From contig DATBBL010000086.1 of NCBI GenBank assembly GCA_036271015.1, positions 1 through 36,581 on the forward strand: a stretch of DNA of 36,581 nt. Direction: 5' to 3'. Both the position numbers and the translations under genes were made by a program. Within the stretch, counting starts at the first letter, position 1; each line of letters starts with the position of its first letter. Positions 1-7,426 of this stretch are shown piece after piece. Origin of the DNA: DASUAS01 sp036271015 (GTDB lineage: Bacteria; Actinomycetota; Acidimicrobiia; IMCC26256; DASPTH01). Under the pieces are notes generated by a model. It searched no databases and was not told the origin of the DNA. It worked only from the letters and a program-made list of their open reading frames with translations.

Positions 1-936
1 GATCTCCGCACACGTGTGCGAGAGCAGCCACTGGCGGATCTCGGCGCGCACCTCGTCGAGGTTCCGCTGCCGGACCTTCTGGTCGTTCCACTCGGCCCGG
101 TCGATCAGGTCGTGCCGCTCGATGAGGGCGAGGAAGTCGTGCCACTGCTGCACGGTGATGGTCGACAGGCCGATGAATCCGTCTTTGCACGGCTCGACGC
201 CGGGCGCCATCGTGAACACCCCCGTGCGGCGCGTTCCGCCCGGCAAGGCCGCGAACAACGGCGGGTAGCACACGAACGTCACCGCCAGGCACTCGAGCGC
301 GGACACGTCGACGTGCTCTCCCCGACCGGTCCGGCGGGTGGCGGCGCGCCCGGCGAGCGTCCCTGCGGCGGCGAAGGCGCCGACGGCCCAGTCGCCGAGT
401 CGCCCACCCACGGCCAAGGGAGACCTGGTCCCGTCGCGGTGCAGATCCGACGAGCCGACGAGCGCCTGGAGCAGGAACTCGTCAGACGTGTCGTCGCGAC
501 GGGGACCGGTCTGCCCGAACGGCGTGATCGACACGACGGTGAGCGTCGGGTTCACGCGGTGCAGCTCCGTGACACCCACGCCCCGCGCCGCCAGATGCCC
601 GGGCGCGAAGCTCTCGATCACCACGTCGCTTCGGGCTGCGAGCTCGAGCAGGTGCCGTTGCCCTGAGGCGTCGTCGATGTCGACGACGACGCTGTCCTGG
701 CCGGCGGCCAGGAACCGGAACAACGCACCGTCGGGATCGCCGTCGCTGCCGACGGTGCCGGACTGCGACCAGCTCCGCAGTGGGTGTCCGGTCGCCGGTT
801 CCACCTTCATCACCTCGGCGCCGGCGTCGGCGAGGAGCTTGGCGCAGTAGGCGCCGGCGATGCCGTTGCTGAGGTCGAGCACGCGCGTATCACGCAGTGC
901 ATCCAGCGGTCCGCGGGCCGCGCCGGGTACCTCCAC
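1..936 (-). CDS. CaiB/BaiF family CoA transferase (C-terminus cut off)
   Basis: Family III CoA transferase, which moves CoA between carboxylic acids through an aspartyl intermediate. The 312 residues present run off the left edge in frame. The N-terminus reads VLDLSNGIAGAYCAKLLADAG, the typical nucleotide-fold start, followed by EVMKVEP. IESFAPG and ITPFGQTGPR are further family blocks. The likely catalytic aspartate is D182 in GGRLGDWAVG, followed by TGRGEHVDVS. The GTG start at 936 has a good GGAAGG ribosome site just upstream. It diverges from the small gene and P450 at 987-2503, so a shared promoter of about 50 bases is likely. Such transferases in Actinobacteria often serve sterol, fatty acid or aromatic acid catabolism; the substrate cannot be told here. 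Confidence 0.93.
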   Translation of the reverse strand, partial: MEVPGAARGPLDALRDTRVLDLSNGIAGAYCAKLLADAGAEVMKVEPATGHPLRSWSQSGTVGSDGDPDGALFRFLAAGQDSVVVDIDDASGQRHLLELAARSDVVIESFAPGHLAARGVGVTELHRVNPTLTVVSITPFGQTGPRRDDTSDEFLLQALVGSSDLHRDGTRSPLAVGGRLGDWAVGAFAAAGTLAGRAATRRTGRGEHVDVSALECLAVTFVCYPPLFAALPGGTRRTGVFTMAPGVEPCKDGFIGLSTITVQQWHDFLALIERHDLIDRAEWNDQKVRQRNLDEVRAEIRQWLLSHTCAEI

Positions 937-986
937 GTCCTTCCCCCCTTTCCGCAGAACCTCATCGAGGACGATACTTCCCGTCG

Positions 987-1205
987 ATGGACGATCTGCT
1001 CGACGCGGTCGCCGAGGACGAGCGGCGAACGTTCGAGGCCGGCGTCGCGACGGCGCCTTCGTTCGCGGAAGACCTCGCCGATGCCCTGATCCGGCTCGCG
1101 ATGTCGCACTTCCTGCTGGCCGAGGGAGATGCGAGCCGGTTCGAACGGTCGGCCGCCGCGATCGTCGCGACGATGCCGGCGAACTCGCCGCGGAGCGCCC
1201 GGTGA
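987..1205 (+). CDS. Small hypothetical protein coupled to P450
   Basis: A 72-residue acidic helical protein of unknown function. Its stop overlaps the GTG start of the following P450 in a GTGA, so the two are probably translationally coupled. The stretch LADALIRLAMSHFLLAEGD resembles, by eye, the last helix of TetR-type ligand-binding domains, but no HTH domain lies upstream, because the divergent CoA transferase begins 50 bases away. It may be a TetR C-terminal remnant or an unrelated small partner protein. No clear Shine-Dalgarno precedes ATG 987. A GATACT hexamer 8 bases upstream could be the -10 of a leaderless transcript. The resemblance and the leaderless start are inferences. Confidence 0.55.
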   Translation: MDDLLDAVAEDERRTFEAGVATAPSFAEDLADALIRLAMSHFLLAEGDASRFERSAAAIVATMPANSPRSAR

Positions 1206-2503
1206 CCGCTCCCGCAGACCGGGACGTCGTCCGGGACCGGGAGCGGTCGGAGCGGCCGAACGTCCCGTGGCTCGACGTCGATCTGACCGCGAACGAGATC
1301 TACCGCGACGGCGTCCCCTACGCGCGGTTCCGGACGCTTCGCGAGCAGCATCCGGTCTGGCGCCACCCGACGGTTCCCACGAACCGCTCGCCCGACGGCA
1401 TCGGGTTCTGGGCCGTGCTCGGCCACCCCGAGACCCTCGCCGTCAGCCGCGACTGGCGCACCTACAGCTCGCTCGAAGGGCTCGCCCCCACGCCGACCGC
1501 GCCGGAGATCCAGGGCCACACCATCCTCACGAGCGATCCGCCCACCCACACCCGCATCCGCAAGTTGATCAGCGCGGGCTTCACGCCGCGCATGATCGCC
1601 CGCCTCGACGACCTCGTCGTGCAGCGCACCACCGAGGTGCTCGACGCCGCCGCGGCGAAGAACGACATCAACTTCGTCCGCGACGTCGCCTACGCCCTCC
1701 CGATGCACATGATCAGCGACATCATCGGCATTCCCGAAGCCGACCGCGCCGAGGTGTTCCACTGGACCGACGTCATCATGCGCGCCGCCGACCCGACCCA
1801 ACGGATCACCCCGGCCGCGCTCGGCGAGACCCAGCGGTCACTGTTCGGCTACGCCGCGCAGCTCGGAGAGGAGAAGCGCCGCCACCCGGTCGACGACGTC
1901 TGGAGCATCCTCTCGACGGTCACCGTCGAAGACGACGACGGTCACGCGTCGTCGCTCTCACCCCTCGAGCTCGATCAGTTCTTCCTCATCCTCACGATCG
2001 CCGGCAGTGAGACCACCCGGAACGTGATCTCGACCGGGCTGCTCGCGTTCCTGGATCACCCCGAGCAGATGGAGCTCCTCCGACACGACCGCGAGCTCAC
2101 CGCCTCGGCCACCGAGGAGATGCTGCGGTGGGCCAGTCCGGTCACCTGCCACTTCCGGACCGCGACGCGCGACCACGAGCTCGGGGGCCAGCCCATCCGA
2201 GCCGGCGACCGGGTGGCCCTGTTCTTCCCTGCCGCCAACCGCGACCCACGGGCGTTCGACCGTCCCGAGCAGTTCGACATCCGGCGCGAGCCCGACTTCC
2301 ACGTGGCCTTCGGCGGCGGCGGCGCGCACTTCTGCCTCGGAGCCAACCTGGCCCGACGCGAGCTCGGCGTCATGTTCCGCCATCTGCTCGCGCGCTTTCC
2401 CGAGCTCGAGCTCCGCGGGCCCGTCACCCACGTCGTCACCGGCGTCGAGCAAACCGTGGCGGTGTCCCTCGACGAGGTTCCCGTGCGGCTCCAGCCCGGC
2501 TGA
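1202..2503 (+). CDS. Cytochrome P450
   Basis: A soluble 433-residue bacterial P450 that would oxidise a hydrophobic substrate using electrons from a ferredoxin. Visible landmarks are the substrate-side block DPPTHTRIRKLISAGFTPR, the I-helix oxygen-activation motif AGSETTR, the K-helix ExxR as EEMLR, the PERF-like region RPEQFDIRR, and the heme loop FGGGGAHFCLGANLARRE with cysteine ligand near residue 378. The GGGGAHFCLGANLAR heme loop and the HTRIRKLISAGFTPR block recall the CYP124/CYP125 group, which hydroxylate methyl-branched lipids and sterols; this is family resemblance, not proof. GTG 1202 is chosen because it overlaps the upstream stop and upstream in-frame sequence is not P450-like. 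No ferredoxin gene is adjacent. Confidence 0.93.
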   Translation: MTAPADRDVVRDRERSERPNVPWLDVDLTANEIYRDGVPYARFRTLREQHPVWRHPTVPTNRSPDGIGFWAVLGHPETLAVSRDWRTYSSLEGLAPTPTAPEIQGHTILTSDPPTHTRIRKLISAGFTPRMIARLDDLVVQRTTEVLDAAAAKNDINFVRDVAYALPMHMISDIIGIPEADRAEVFHWTDVIMRAADPTQRITPAALGETQRSLFGYAAQLGEEKRRHPVDDVWSILSTVTVEDDDGHASSLSPLELDQFFLILTIAGSETTRNVISTGLLAFLDHPEQMELLRHDRELTASATEEMLRWASPVTCHFRTATRDHELGGQPIRAGDRVALFFPAANRDPRAFDRPEQFDIRREPDFHVAFGGGGAHFCLGANLARRELGVMFRHLLARFPELELRGPVTHVVTGVEQTVAVSLDEVPVRLQPG

Positions 2504-2758
2504 GCCGCGTTGCCGCAGGAGGCGGCTAGGCCGGGTCTGCGGCGGTCCTGATTCGCCGCTCATCGCATTCGGAGTACGCGTGCACTCGAGGCTTCTCGTC
2601 CGCCATCTTCTCGAACAAGCGACGCATCGTCTCGAGTTCCGATCGCTCGAGCTCTCGATGTCGATCAGGGGCTACGAGTTCAACGCACATGGCAAGACCG
2701 TCTGGCTCGAACTCGACACCTTGATCCCGTTCGGAGACGTCCACCGCAACGGCTCGAG
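2504..2758. other. Gap with two ambiguous antiparallel frames
   Basis: This stretch between the P450 stop and the STAS gene stop holds two fully antiparallel open frames: plus 2580-2762 (60 codons, GTG start) and minus 2526-2774 (82 codons, TTG start). Both have plausible composition, and neither has a convincing ribosome site. Inside the plus frame, ATG 2658 would give a 34-residue peptide. I do not recognise either product and cannot decide between them; the minus frame would overlap the 3' end of the STAS gene. Confidence 0.3.
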
Positions 2759-3112
2759 CTAGGCGACGATCCAATCGGCAAGCCCCATCGTCTTGAGTGT
2801 CTGACGCACGAAGTCGTGCGGAGCACGCAGCCGAAGACAGCCGCCGCTCGCGAGCAAGCGGTTTCGAGCGCCGACGAGCACCCCGATCGTGCTCGAATCC
2901 AAGAACGTGACGCCGGCGAGGTCGATGATGACCACACCCAACAGCGGTCTCAGGACTTCGCGCAATGCGGCTCGTGACCCGAGATCGAGTTCACCAGCCG
3001 CCGAGACGATCGTGCTCGCCTCGTTCGACGAGATCACGAACGACGGTTCGGCGGCGATGACCGACGAGTCGGGGTCGAGCTCAACTTGGACCGACAGCTC
3101 GGGCTCGGACAC
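2759..3112 (-). CDS. STAS-domain anti-sigma factor antagonist
   Basis: A single STAS domain of 117 residues, the length of SpoIIAA/RsbV proteins. These bind an anti-sigma kinase when unphosphorylated and so free a stress or sporulation sigma factor. The GELDLGSRAAL turn (about residues 40-50) and VIIDLAGVTFLDSSTIGVL (61-79) are the diagnostic blocks; Ser73 or Ser74 after Asp72 is the expected phosphorylation site. GTG 3112 is chosen because GAGGAGG lies 7 bases upstream. A longer in-frame extension reaches 3283 but lacks domain sequence. A candidate kinase partner, the HATPase-bearing protein, is 1.2 kb away on the same strand. No sigma factor of the SigB type is in the window. Confidence 0.9.
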   Translation of the reverse strand: MSEPELSVQVELDPDSSVIAAEPSFVISSNEASTIVSAAGELDLGSRAALREVLRPLLGVVIIDLAGVTFLDSSTIGVLVGARNRLLASGGCLRLRAPHDFVRQTLKTMGLADWIVA

Positions 3113-3346
3113 GATGCAGCCTCCTCGCGTCTCACGGCAGAAGAGGCGTGGCCCGGAGAGTCGAGGTCCAGAACCCGACCGAGAAGGCGTCGCTCCCACA
3201 CAGTTGGGATCGATGCGACGATGTACGACTACGCCCTTCGCGCCGCTCTTGGGGCACTGTCTGACGCCGTCACGAGTCCTCAACTCCAGCGACGGCGGGT
3301 GGTCGGCTGGGTCGCTCGGAATGCGTTTGAGCCCATCGGGCCCGCG

Positions 3347-3447
3347 GGGTAGGCTGGTTCACAAGTGACAACGGAGCCCCAGCCCGGTGACGGCTGGGGC
3401 TTTCGATTTTCCGCCACACCGTTTTTCACTTTTCGCTCTGCCTACCC
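3347..3447. repeat. 8-bp inverted repeat flanking the hairpin
   Basis: GGGTAGGC at 3347-3354 is mirrored by GCCTACCC at 3440-3447, symmetrically enclosing the hairpin at 3375-3401 and its T-rich tail. Each arm also carries a GGGTA, the -10 core of SigB/SigF promoters, pointing inward. No target-site duplication is visible outside the arms, so a tiny mobile element is unlikely. Pairing of the two arms in RNA would make a long multi-stem structure. Confidence 0.4.
3375..3410 (+). terminator. Intrinsic terminator-like hairpin
   Basis: A perfect 10-bp stem, AGCCCCAGCC (3375-3384) with GGCTGGGGCT (3392-3401), closed by a 7-base loop. It is followed on the plus strand by TTTCGATTTT. This is a textbook rho-independent terminator for plus-strand transcription. 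No confident plus-strand gene ends just before it, so it either stops an unrecognised short transcript or acts as an attenuator ahead of the gene at 3495. Confidence 0.75.
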
Positions 3448-3494
3448 GGCGCTCAACCCTTCACCCGGAGGTATGACGACTCGAGGAGCACGCC

Positions 3495-3680
3495 ATGGCC
3501 GAAGATGAAGCGATCCGCCAGCCACAACGGGTCTCGCACGCGCTCGCCAACTACCTCGACATGACAACCCCGGCCTCACGGACGCCGAGACGAACGCGAC
3601 GTCGTCGGCCTGCACCGCCCAAGCGTCCACCGATCGACAATCGTGGGCTCAGCCTCGACGAGGGAAACGACTTCGCGTAG
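3495..3680 (+). CDS. Small basic hypothetical protein
   Basis: A 61-residue protein with an acidic start (MAEDEA), then a proline- and arginine-rich middle (RTPRRTRRRRPAPPKRPP) and an acidic tail. It looks largely disordered and could bind nucleic acid, but no family is recognised. The start is supported by GAGGAG 6-7 bases before ATG 3495. It is the only plus-strand gene inside a minus-strand stress block. The terminator-like hairpin about 95 bases upstream may belong to its leader. An overlapping minus-strand frame (3442-3630) lacks a ribosome site and is less likely. Confidence 0.5.
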   Translation: MAEDEAIRQPQRVSHALANYLDMTTPASRTPRRTRRRRPAPPKRPPIDNRGLSLDEGNDFA

Positions 3681-3711
3681 TCACGGTGTCGTGGAACGCC
3701 GACAGGCGCGC

Positions 3712-4143
3712 TCATGCGGCCTTGGTCGCGGCGAACGAGTTGACGACCTTCAACGCGAACTGCTTCTGCGATGCGAGCAGCTCCTCTGCGAGTCGGAAAC
3801 CCTCTTCGGTGAGGTGGCGAAGATCAAGGAGGGCACCGAACGATCCGCCCGAGGTCAGCGGCATGCCGAACGGCCCTGAGGTCACGTCGATCCAGCGGTT
3901 GATCGACTCGGCCATGAACTTCTGGCCCTGCGCCACCATCTCGGTCATGGTGTCGGCGCCATCCGTCGCCGCTTGTGCGCGGCGGCTGCGTTGCGTGCGC
4001 GGCGATTGGCCCGGCGGCAACTCCTCGACGACGACGACGACGTCTTCTTCGAGGGGGGAGTCGGCCGCGATCTTGGTGGCGGCGTCGGTTGCGATCTTCT
4101 GCACGCGCTTGTCGTGAGCCTGGGGGCTTCGGGCGGCGGCCAT
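3712..4143 (-). CDS. Phasin-like helical protein
   Basis: A 143-residue protein with an alanine-rich basic N-terminus, an acidic valine-rich patch (EEDVVVVVEELPPG, about residues 32-45), and a C-terminal half made of amphipathic helices. The segments TEMVAQGQKFMAESINRWID and RLAEELLASQKQFALKVVN resemble phasins and similar proteins that coat polyhydroxyalkanoate granules. This is resemblance by eye. No PHA synthase is in the window. The start is secured by AGAAGGA 5 bases before ATG 4143. A SigB/SigF-like promoter sits 40 bases upstream, so stress induction is plausible. Confidence 0.75.
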   Translation of the reverse strand: MAAARSPQAHDKRVQKIATDAATKIAADSPLEEDVVVVVEELPPGQSPRTQRSRRAQAATDGADTMTEMVAQGQKFMAESINRWIDVTSGPFGMPLTSGGSFGALLDLRHLTEEGFRLAEELLASQKQFALKVVNSFAATKAA

Positions 4144-4182
4144 GGGAGTCCTTCTGATCGAGGTGGCGTGTCGCTGCCTTTC

Positions 4183-4208
4183 ATACCCTCACGCTTGAGA
4201 TTTCATGC
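4183..4208 (-). promoter_or_regulatory. SigB/SigF-like promoter of phasin-like gene
   Basis: On the minus strand, GCAT (4208-4205) is followed after 16 bases by GGGTAT (4188-4183). This fits the actinobacterial SigB/SigF pattern GNNT-N14-16-GGGTAY. Transcription would start near 4175, about 30 bases before the start codon. Matches of this short pattern occur by chance in GC-rich DNA; the placement and the neighbouring STAS and anti-sigma genes support it. Confidence 0.5.
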
Positions 4209-4273
4209 ACCTGGGTGCCCGGTTCTGAACGGTGTCCACCTCGGTTCCTGATCTCCTCCGAGCGAACCCCGGG

Positions 4274-5233
4274 CTACGCAGTCGTGGCGCTTGACCATGC
4301 GAGTTCGGCCCACACCACTTTTCCCGCGTCAGTGATCTCCGCACCCCAGTCAGTGCTGAGCGCGGCGATCATTGCGACGCCGCGCCCGTCGGTCGCCATG
4401 GACGGCGACACACCTTCAACGGGCCGCACGACGCTCGAATCCCGCACCGAGATCCGCACGATCCCGTTCCGCGCCGAGACGGCAACGACGAAGTCGCTTG
4501 CCGCATGCATCACGGCATTCGTCGCGAGCTCCGACACGACGCAGGCCGCGTCGTCGACGATGTTCGGGATGCACCACTCCGTCAAGGACTTGGCGACGAA
4601 GCGGCGCGCCGCATTCGGTGCGTCAGGTCCGTACTTGAACGCGCGTGCTTCCTCGTATTGACCAGGGCCGGTCTCCGCGTTTGCCTCGACAATCCCGGAG
4701 TGCAGCTCGCAGACCTGATGGAACGCGTCCAGGTGCTGCGGTTCGAGAATGGACCTTGCTGGATACGAACACAGCAGCGAGAACGCAACCTCGGCGCCAA
4801 GGGCGTTCCACCGCGACTCCAGCTCGAGAGCACCCCCGACATCGCCAGCATCCCAGAGCAATGCCACCATTTCGCCGTAGGCGCGGACCCTTCGTCCCGA
4901 CATCGACGCCTCACGGAGAACGTTTCCGACCGTCAGGTCGAACGCGTCGCGGTCGATCCCGTCGTGGCTCATGAGCTTCGAGAGTGTCTTGCTCGCGTCG
5001 AGCACCACAAGACGACCATCCTCACGCGCTTGCACCACATCGACGCCGCGGCCCAACAAGATCGCGTCGAAAGCCCCTACGTGCTCATCGGTCGCCACAA
5101 CGATCGCGACGTCTTCGTCGAGCAAGGAACGGCCGATATGGGTGGAAACACTGCGAACCAGCGCCTCGTCATCCGCGTAGAACTGCACGACATGCTCGCG
5201 AGGTGCGACTGCAGTCTGCGCCTCGATCGACAC
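4274..5233 (-). CDS. MEDS sensory domain fused to RsbW-type HATPase
   Basis: A 319-residue two-domain regulator. Residues about 10-180 match the MEDS (DcmR-type sensory) domain: EHVVQFYADDEALVRSVS, then the shared blocks RRVRAYGEMVALLW and the LLCSYP ending. Residues about 200-315 are a GHKL ATPase of the RsbW/SpoIIAB anti-sigma kinase type, with the N-box ELATNAVMHA and the G2 glycine box DGRGVAMIAAL. The G1 box reads VRDSSVVRP rather than the usual D-x-G-x-G, so ATP binding may be altered. The likely role is sensing a signal and phosphorylating or sequestering a STAS partner or sigma factor. GTG 5233 is preferred because GGAGG precedes it by 5 bases; a TTG at 5245 is in frame. Confidence 0.9.
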   Translation of the reverse strand: MSIEAQTAVAPREHVVQFYADDEALVRSVSTHIGRSLLDEDVAIVVATDEHVGAFDAILLGRGVDVVQAREDGRLVVLDASKTLSKLMSHDGIDRDAFDLTVGNVLREASMSGRRVRAYGEMVALLWDAGDVGGALELESRWNALGAEVAFSLLCSYPARSILEPQHLDAFHQVCELHSGIVEANAETGPGQYEEARAFKYGPDAPNAARRFVAKSLTEWCIPNIVDDAACVVSELATNAVMHAASDFVVAVSARNGIVRISVRDSSVVRPVEGVSPSMATDGRGVAMIAALSTDWGAEITDAGKVVWAELAWSSATTA

Positions 5234-5361
5234 GAGCACCTCCAAGCAGAGACGGATCGTTGCACCATAGTGGTCTCGGGCGCGAGCGATAACGGTTGAT
5301 CGGCCCGAGCGACGTACACCGAGGGCGTGGCCCCGGGGAACTCCGACACCGGATTGGAGTC

Positions 5362-5610
5362 TCAGCGAAGATGATTGACGACGAGGACAGCGATGTCGTC
5401 TGTCGGTGGCCTGTCCCCGAGGAGAGCGTCGAGAAGTGAGTCGATGAGCAACGCAGTGATCATCCCGCGAACCAATGCCATGTCGGCAGACGCGGTCACG
5501 CCGTGGCCGGTGACGTCACCAACGACGAAGGCGATGCGACCCTCTCCGAGGCGCAGACCTTCGCACCAATCGCCGCCCACCAGTGTGGAGCGACCGATAT
5601 GAAGGCCGGA
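5362..5610 (-). pseudogene. Remnant of SpoIIE/PP2C-type phosphatase
   Basis: A short minus-strand frame (up to 82 codons below a TGA near 5610) joins two separated pieces of a PP2C/SpoIIE phosphatase. VGGDWCEGLRLGEGRIAFVVGDVTGHG followed by ADMALVRGMI is the first metal-binding half. Directly after ALLIDS comes LLDALLGDRPPTDDIAVLVV, the normal C-terminal end with the DDIA motif. The roughly 120 residues normally between them, and the sensor domains normally in front, are absent. It is therefore a deletion remnant and probably inactive. It sits upstream of the MEDS-HATPase gene, where an intact phosphatase would complete a partner-switching module. Confidence 0.8.
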
Positions 5611-5645
5611 TCACGCTACCCGCGCTGCCATCGACCCATCCTCCG

Positions 5646-6446
5646 TCAGCCCTGTGGCGCTGAGCTCATTCGAGGGCGTCGCGAAGCCACCTCTCGCTCC
5701 CGCACGCACCTCTCTGCAGCAGCCGCACGCTGATCCTCCGCGTGCAAGAGGGCCATGCACACATGGCCGGCCGCGGCTCCCGACGTCAACAAACCGGCAT
5801 GCCCGGACGCGACGTTGACCGCCTCGGCGCCCGGGAGGTGCGCCCGAGATGCGGGAACCACAAGATCGAAGGTGCCACCAATGGTGGTCCAACGATCGTG
5901 CCCCACGCCCCGCCGATCGAGCGTCTCGGCGACCGACGAACCAAGGGCCAGATCGCGAGCCGGTGCGCTCAGGAACGGCAGGCGCGTCCAGGGCGTGCCG
6001 AGATGCGGAGCGCCCATCGTCACTACGGCATCGGCGCGTACGTCGCCTCCGAGCACGTCGTGCCAGTAGCGGATCGCCACACCGCCGAGACTGTGACCAA
6101 TGAGGTGGACGCGCTCGACGGACCGCGGAGCGGTGATCTTCTCCACCTGGTGGGCGATGCGCACTGCGATCCGCGGCACCTCGTCGTCGAAGCCGTACGT
6201 CACCGTCGTGAAGTCGAAGAACCCCGCGATGCCGAGTCGGGCGCCGAGAGTCGACCAGGCCCCATCGTTGTGACCCAGCCCGTGGACGAGCACCACCGGC
6301 TCCGTCGTCCACGTGGGGCGCGAAGTCCCGGGCCGGACCGGAGCGGCGAAGTGACGGCCATACCGAGCCATCGCGGCAGCGACCGCCCACGCCTCACGGC
6401 CCATACCGATCGCTGCCCCCGGTACGGAGCTCATCCGGAAACCCAT
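5646..6446 (-). CDS. Alpha/beta hydrolase, lipase/esterase-like
   Basis: A 266-residue serine hydrolase. VVLVHGLGHNDGAW (about residues 51-64) supplies the oxyanion hole, and GHSLGG has the nucleophile Ser119. An acid residue and the C-terminal GHAGLL histidine plausibly complete the triad. The pattern resembles PGAP1/triacylglycerol lipase-like esterases. No signal peptide is evident, though the N-terminus is hydrophobic and alanine-rich. It lies 21 bases after the stop of the DUF3618-like gene on the same strand, so it probably is the last gene of the stress operon beginning at 8001. The substrate is unknown; membrane lipid turnover would suit the neighbours. Confidence 0.85.
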   Translation of the reverse strand: MGFRMSSVPGAAIGMGREAWAVAAAMARYGRHFAAPVRPGTSRPTWTTEPVVLVHGLGHNDGAWSTLGARLGIAGFFDFTTVTYGFDDEVPRIAVRIAHQVEKITAPRSVERVHLIGHSLGGVAIRYWHDVLGGDVRADAVVTMGAPHLGTPWTRLPFLSAPARDLALGSSVAETLDRRGVGHDRWTTIGGTFDLVVPASRAHLPGAEAVNVASGHAGLLTSGAAAGHVCMALLHAEDQRAAAAERCVREREVASRRPRMSSAPQG

Positions 6447-6467
6447 GCCCTTCGTCTACCCCCGGGT

Positions 6468-7049
6468 TCAGCCCGCGCGCTCGGTAGCAACATCCTTGAC
6501 TTGCTGACCGGCGTCCTTGGCTTGGCTGGCCACCTCGTGCGCGTGACTGGTCGCCGAGTCCTTGAGATCCTGGGCTGCGTCCTGTGCAGATGACCTGGCA
6601 GTGTCGAGCGCTTGCTGGCCGGCACCCTTCACGGCATCTGTCGCCGCGGTCAGCTGAGGTTGGACGGCAGCAACGGCGCGCTGCTCCGGTTCGGTCTCTG
6701 GGAGCAACGCGGCAACGAGCGCACCGATGCCGAAGGCGACCGCGCCGGCGATGAGGGGTGATCCTGCGGTCGCCCGTTGCACTTGAGCGGGTGCATCGGC
6801 CACTGCTTCCGTGGCGGAGCTCACACCGTCAGTCAATTTCCCGACCGTCGAGGATGCCCGCTCGGTGGTGGAGTTCGCCGATCCCATAACACGCTCCTTC
6901 ACACCGCCTACCCAAGCGGTCACGGCGGAACGGCGCCGCTCGATGATCCGGGACGGCACGACCTTGTCTTCAATGGCGTCGATGGTCCCGGTCATGGACT
7001 CGCGGCGTTGCTGGATGTCGGCCTTCAGGGCTTCTGATTCTTCGCCCAC
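6468..7049 (-). CDS. DUF3618-like membrane-associated stress protein
   Basis: A 193-residue protein. The N-terminal ADIQQRRESMTGTIDAIEDKVVP (about residues 9-31) is the DUF3618 signature. A glycine/alanine-rich hydrophobic segment (PLIAGAVAFGIGALVAALLP) forms one membrane span near residue 105-125. The tail is a long alanine-, glutamine- and lysine-rich helix with LEA-like repeats (QDAAQDLKDSATSHAHEVAS, QAKDAGQQVKDVATERAG). Such proteins are linked to envelope or desiccation stress, but no biochemical function is established. GTG 7049 is supported by AAGGAGG 7 bases upstream and lies inside the end of the preceding gene (25-base overlap), which implies coupling. Confidence 0.82.
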   Translation of the reverse strand: MGEESEALKADIQQRRESMTGTIDAIEDKVVPSRIIERRRSAVTAWVGGVKERVMGSANSTTERASSTVGKLTDGVSSATEAVADAPAQVQRATAGSPLIAGAVAFGIGALVAALLPETEPEQRAVAAVQPQLTAATDAVKGAGQQALDTARSSAQDAAQDLKDSATSHAHEVASQAKDAGQQVKDVATERAG

Positions 7050-7426
7050 TGGACGTCCTCCTTGAGGGTTGTGATCGTTTGCTCGGGCTTGAGGTCCACT
7101 CTTTGGAGCTGGTCGCGCCCACGCAGGTACAAGAGGGCACCGGCGACACCCCACACGACCGCGATGATCAGGAAGGCCCACCCCACTGCCATGAGCTCGG
7201 AGAGACCCCAAGCGGCGGCGAGAGAGAGCAGCACGATGGTCATGTATCCGGCGAGTGCGGCTCCGCCGAACATGCCTCCGGCACGCCCGACGTTGCGGAT
7301 CTCTTCCTTGAGCTCGACCTTGGCGAGCTCGAGTTGATCGTGCACGAGACCGCTGAGGTCATCGGTGAGATGCGAGAACAGCTCGCCGAGCGACGCGTCG
7401 GTCGCCGGCGGGTGCACCTCGCTCAC
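7025..7426 (-). CDS. DUF1469/phage holin family (YqjE-like) membrane protein
   Basis: A 133-residue protein. It begins with an amphipathic segment (LGELFSHLTDDLSGLVHDQLELAKVELKEE), the YqjE/Phage_holin_3_6 hallmark, followed by two membrane spans at about residues 55-75 and 80-100. A short charged tail follows. Despite the family name it is a normal cellular membrane protein, usually found with YqjD/DUF883-type and DUF3618 partners, as here. GTG 7426 overlaps the upstream stop in a GTGA, so translation is coupled. The function is presumed to be membrane or envelope stress; no enzyme motif is present. Confidence 0.87.
   Translation of the reverse strand: MSEVHPPATDASLGELFSHLTDDLSGLVHDQLELAKVELKEEIRNVGRAGGMFGGAALAGYMTIVLLSLAAAWGLSELMAVGWAFLIIAVVWGVAGALLYLRGRDQLQRVDLKPEQTITTLKEDVQWAKNQKP

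Larger units (their letters stand above)
3113..3494. other. Intergenic region with hairpin and inverted repeat
   Basis: A 382-base non-coding stretch between the divergent STAS gene and the small gene at 3495. It is less GC-rich toward its right half (3401-3435 has several T runs). It contains the strong hairpin at 3375-3401 and a flanking 8-bp inverted repeat. A short open frame on the plus strand (ATG 3221 to 3352, 43 codons) has no ribosome site and is not called. A GTTT (3325-3328) and GGGTA (3347-3351) pair resembles a SigF-type promoter, but the 18-base spacer is longer than usual. Confidence 0.5.

Noticed and set aside
2526..2774. 82-codon minus-strand frame before the STAS gene end
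   Set aside because: It needs a TTG start, lacks a ribosome site and competes with an equally open plus-strand frame (2580-2762); left undecided.
3347..3447. Miniature mobile element (MITE)
   Set aside because: Inverted arms are present, but there is no target-site duplication and only one copy in the window.
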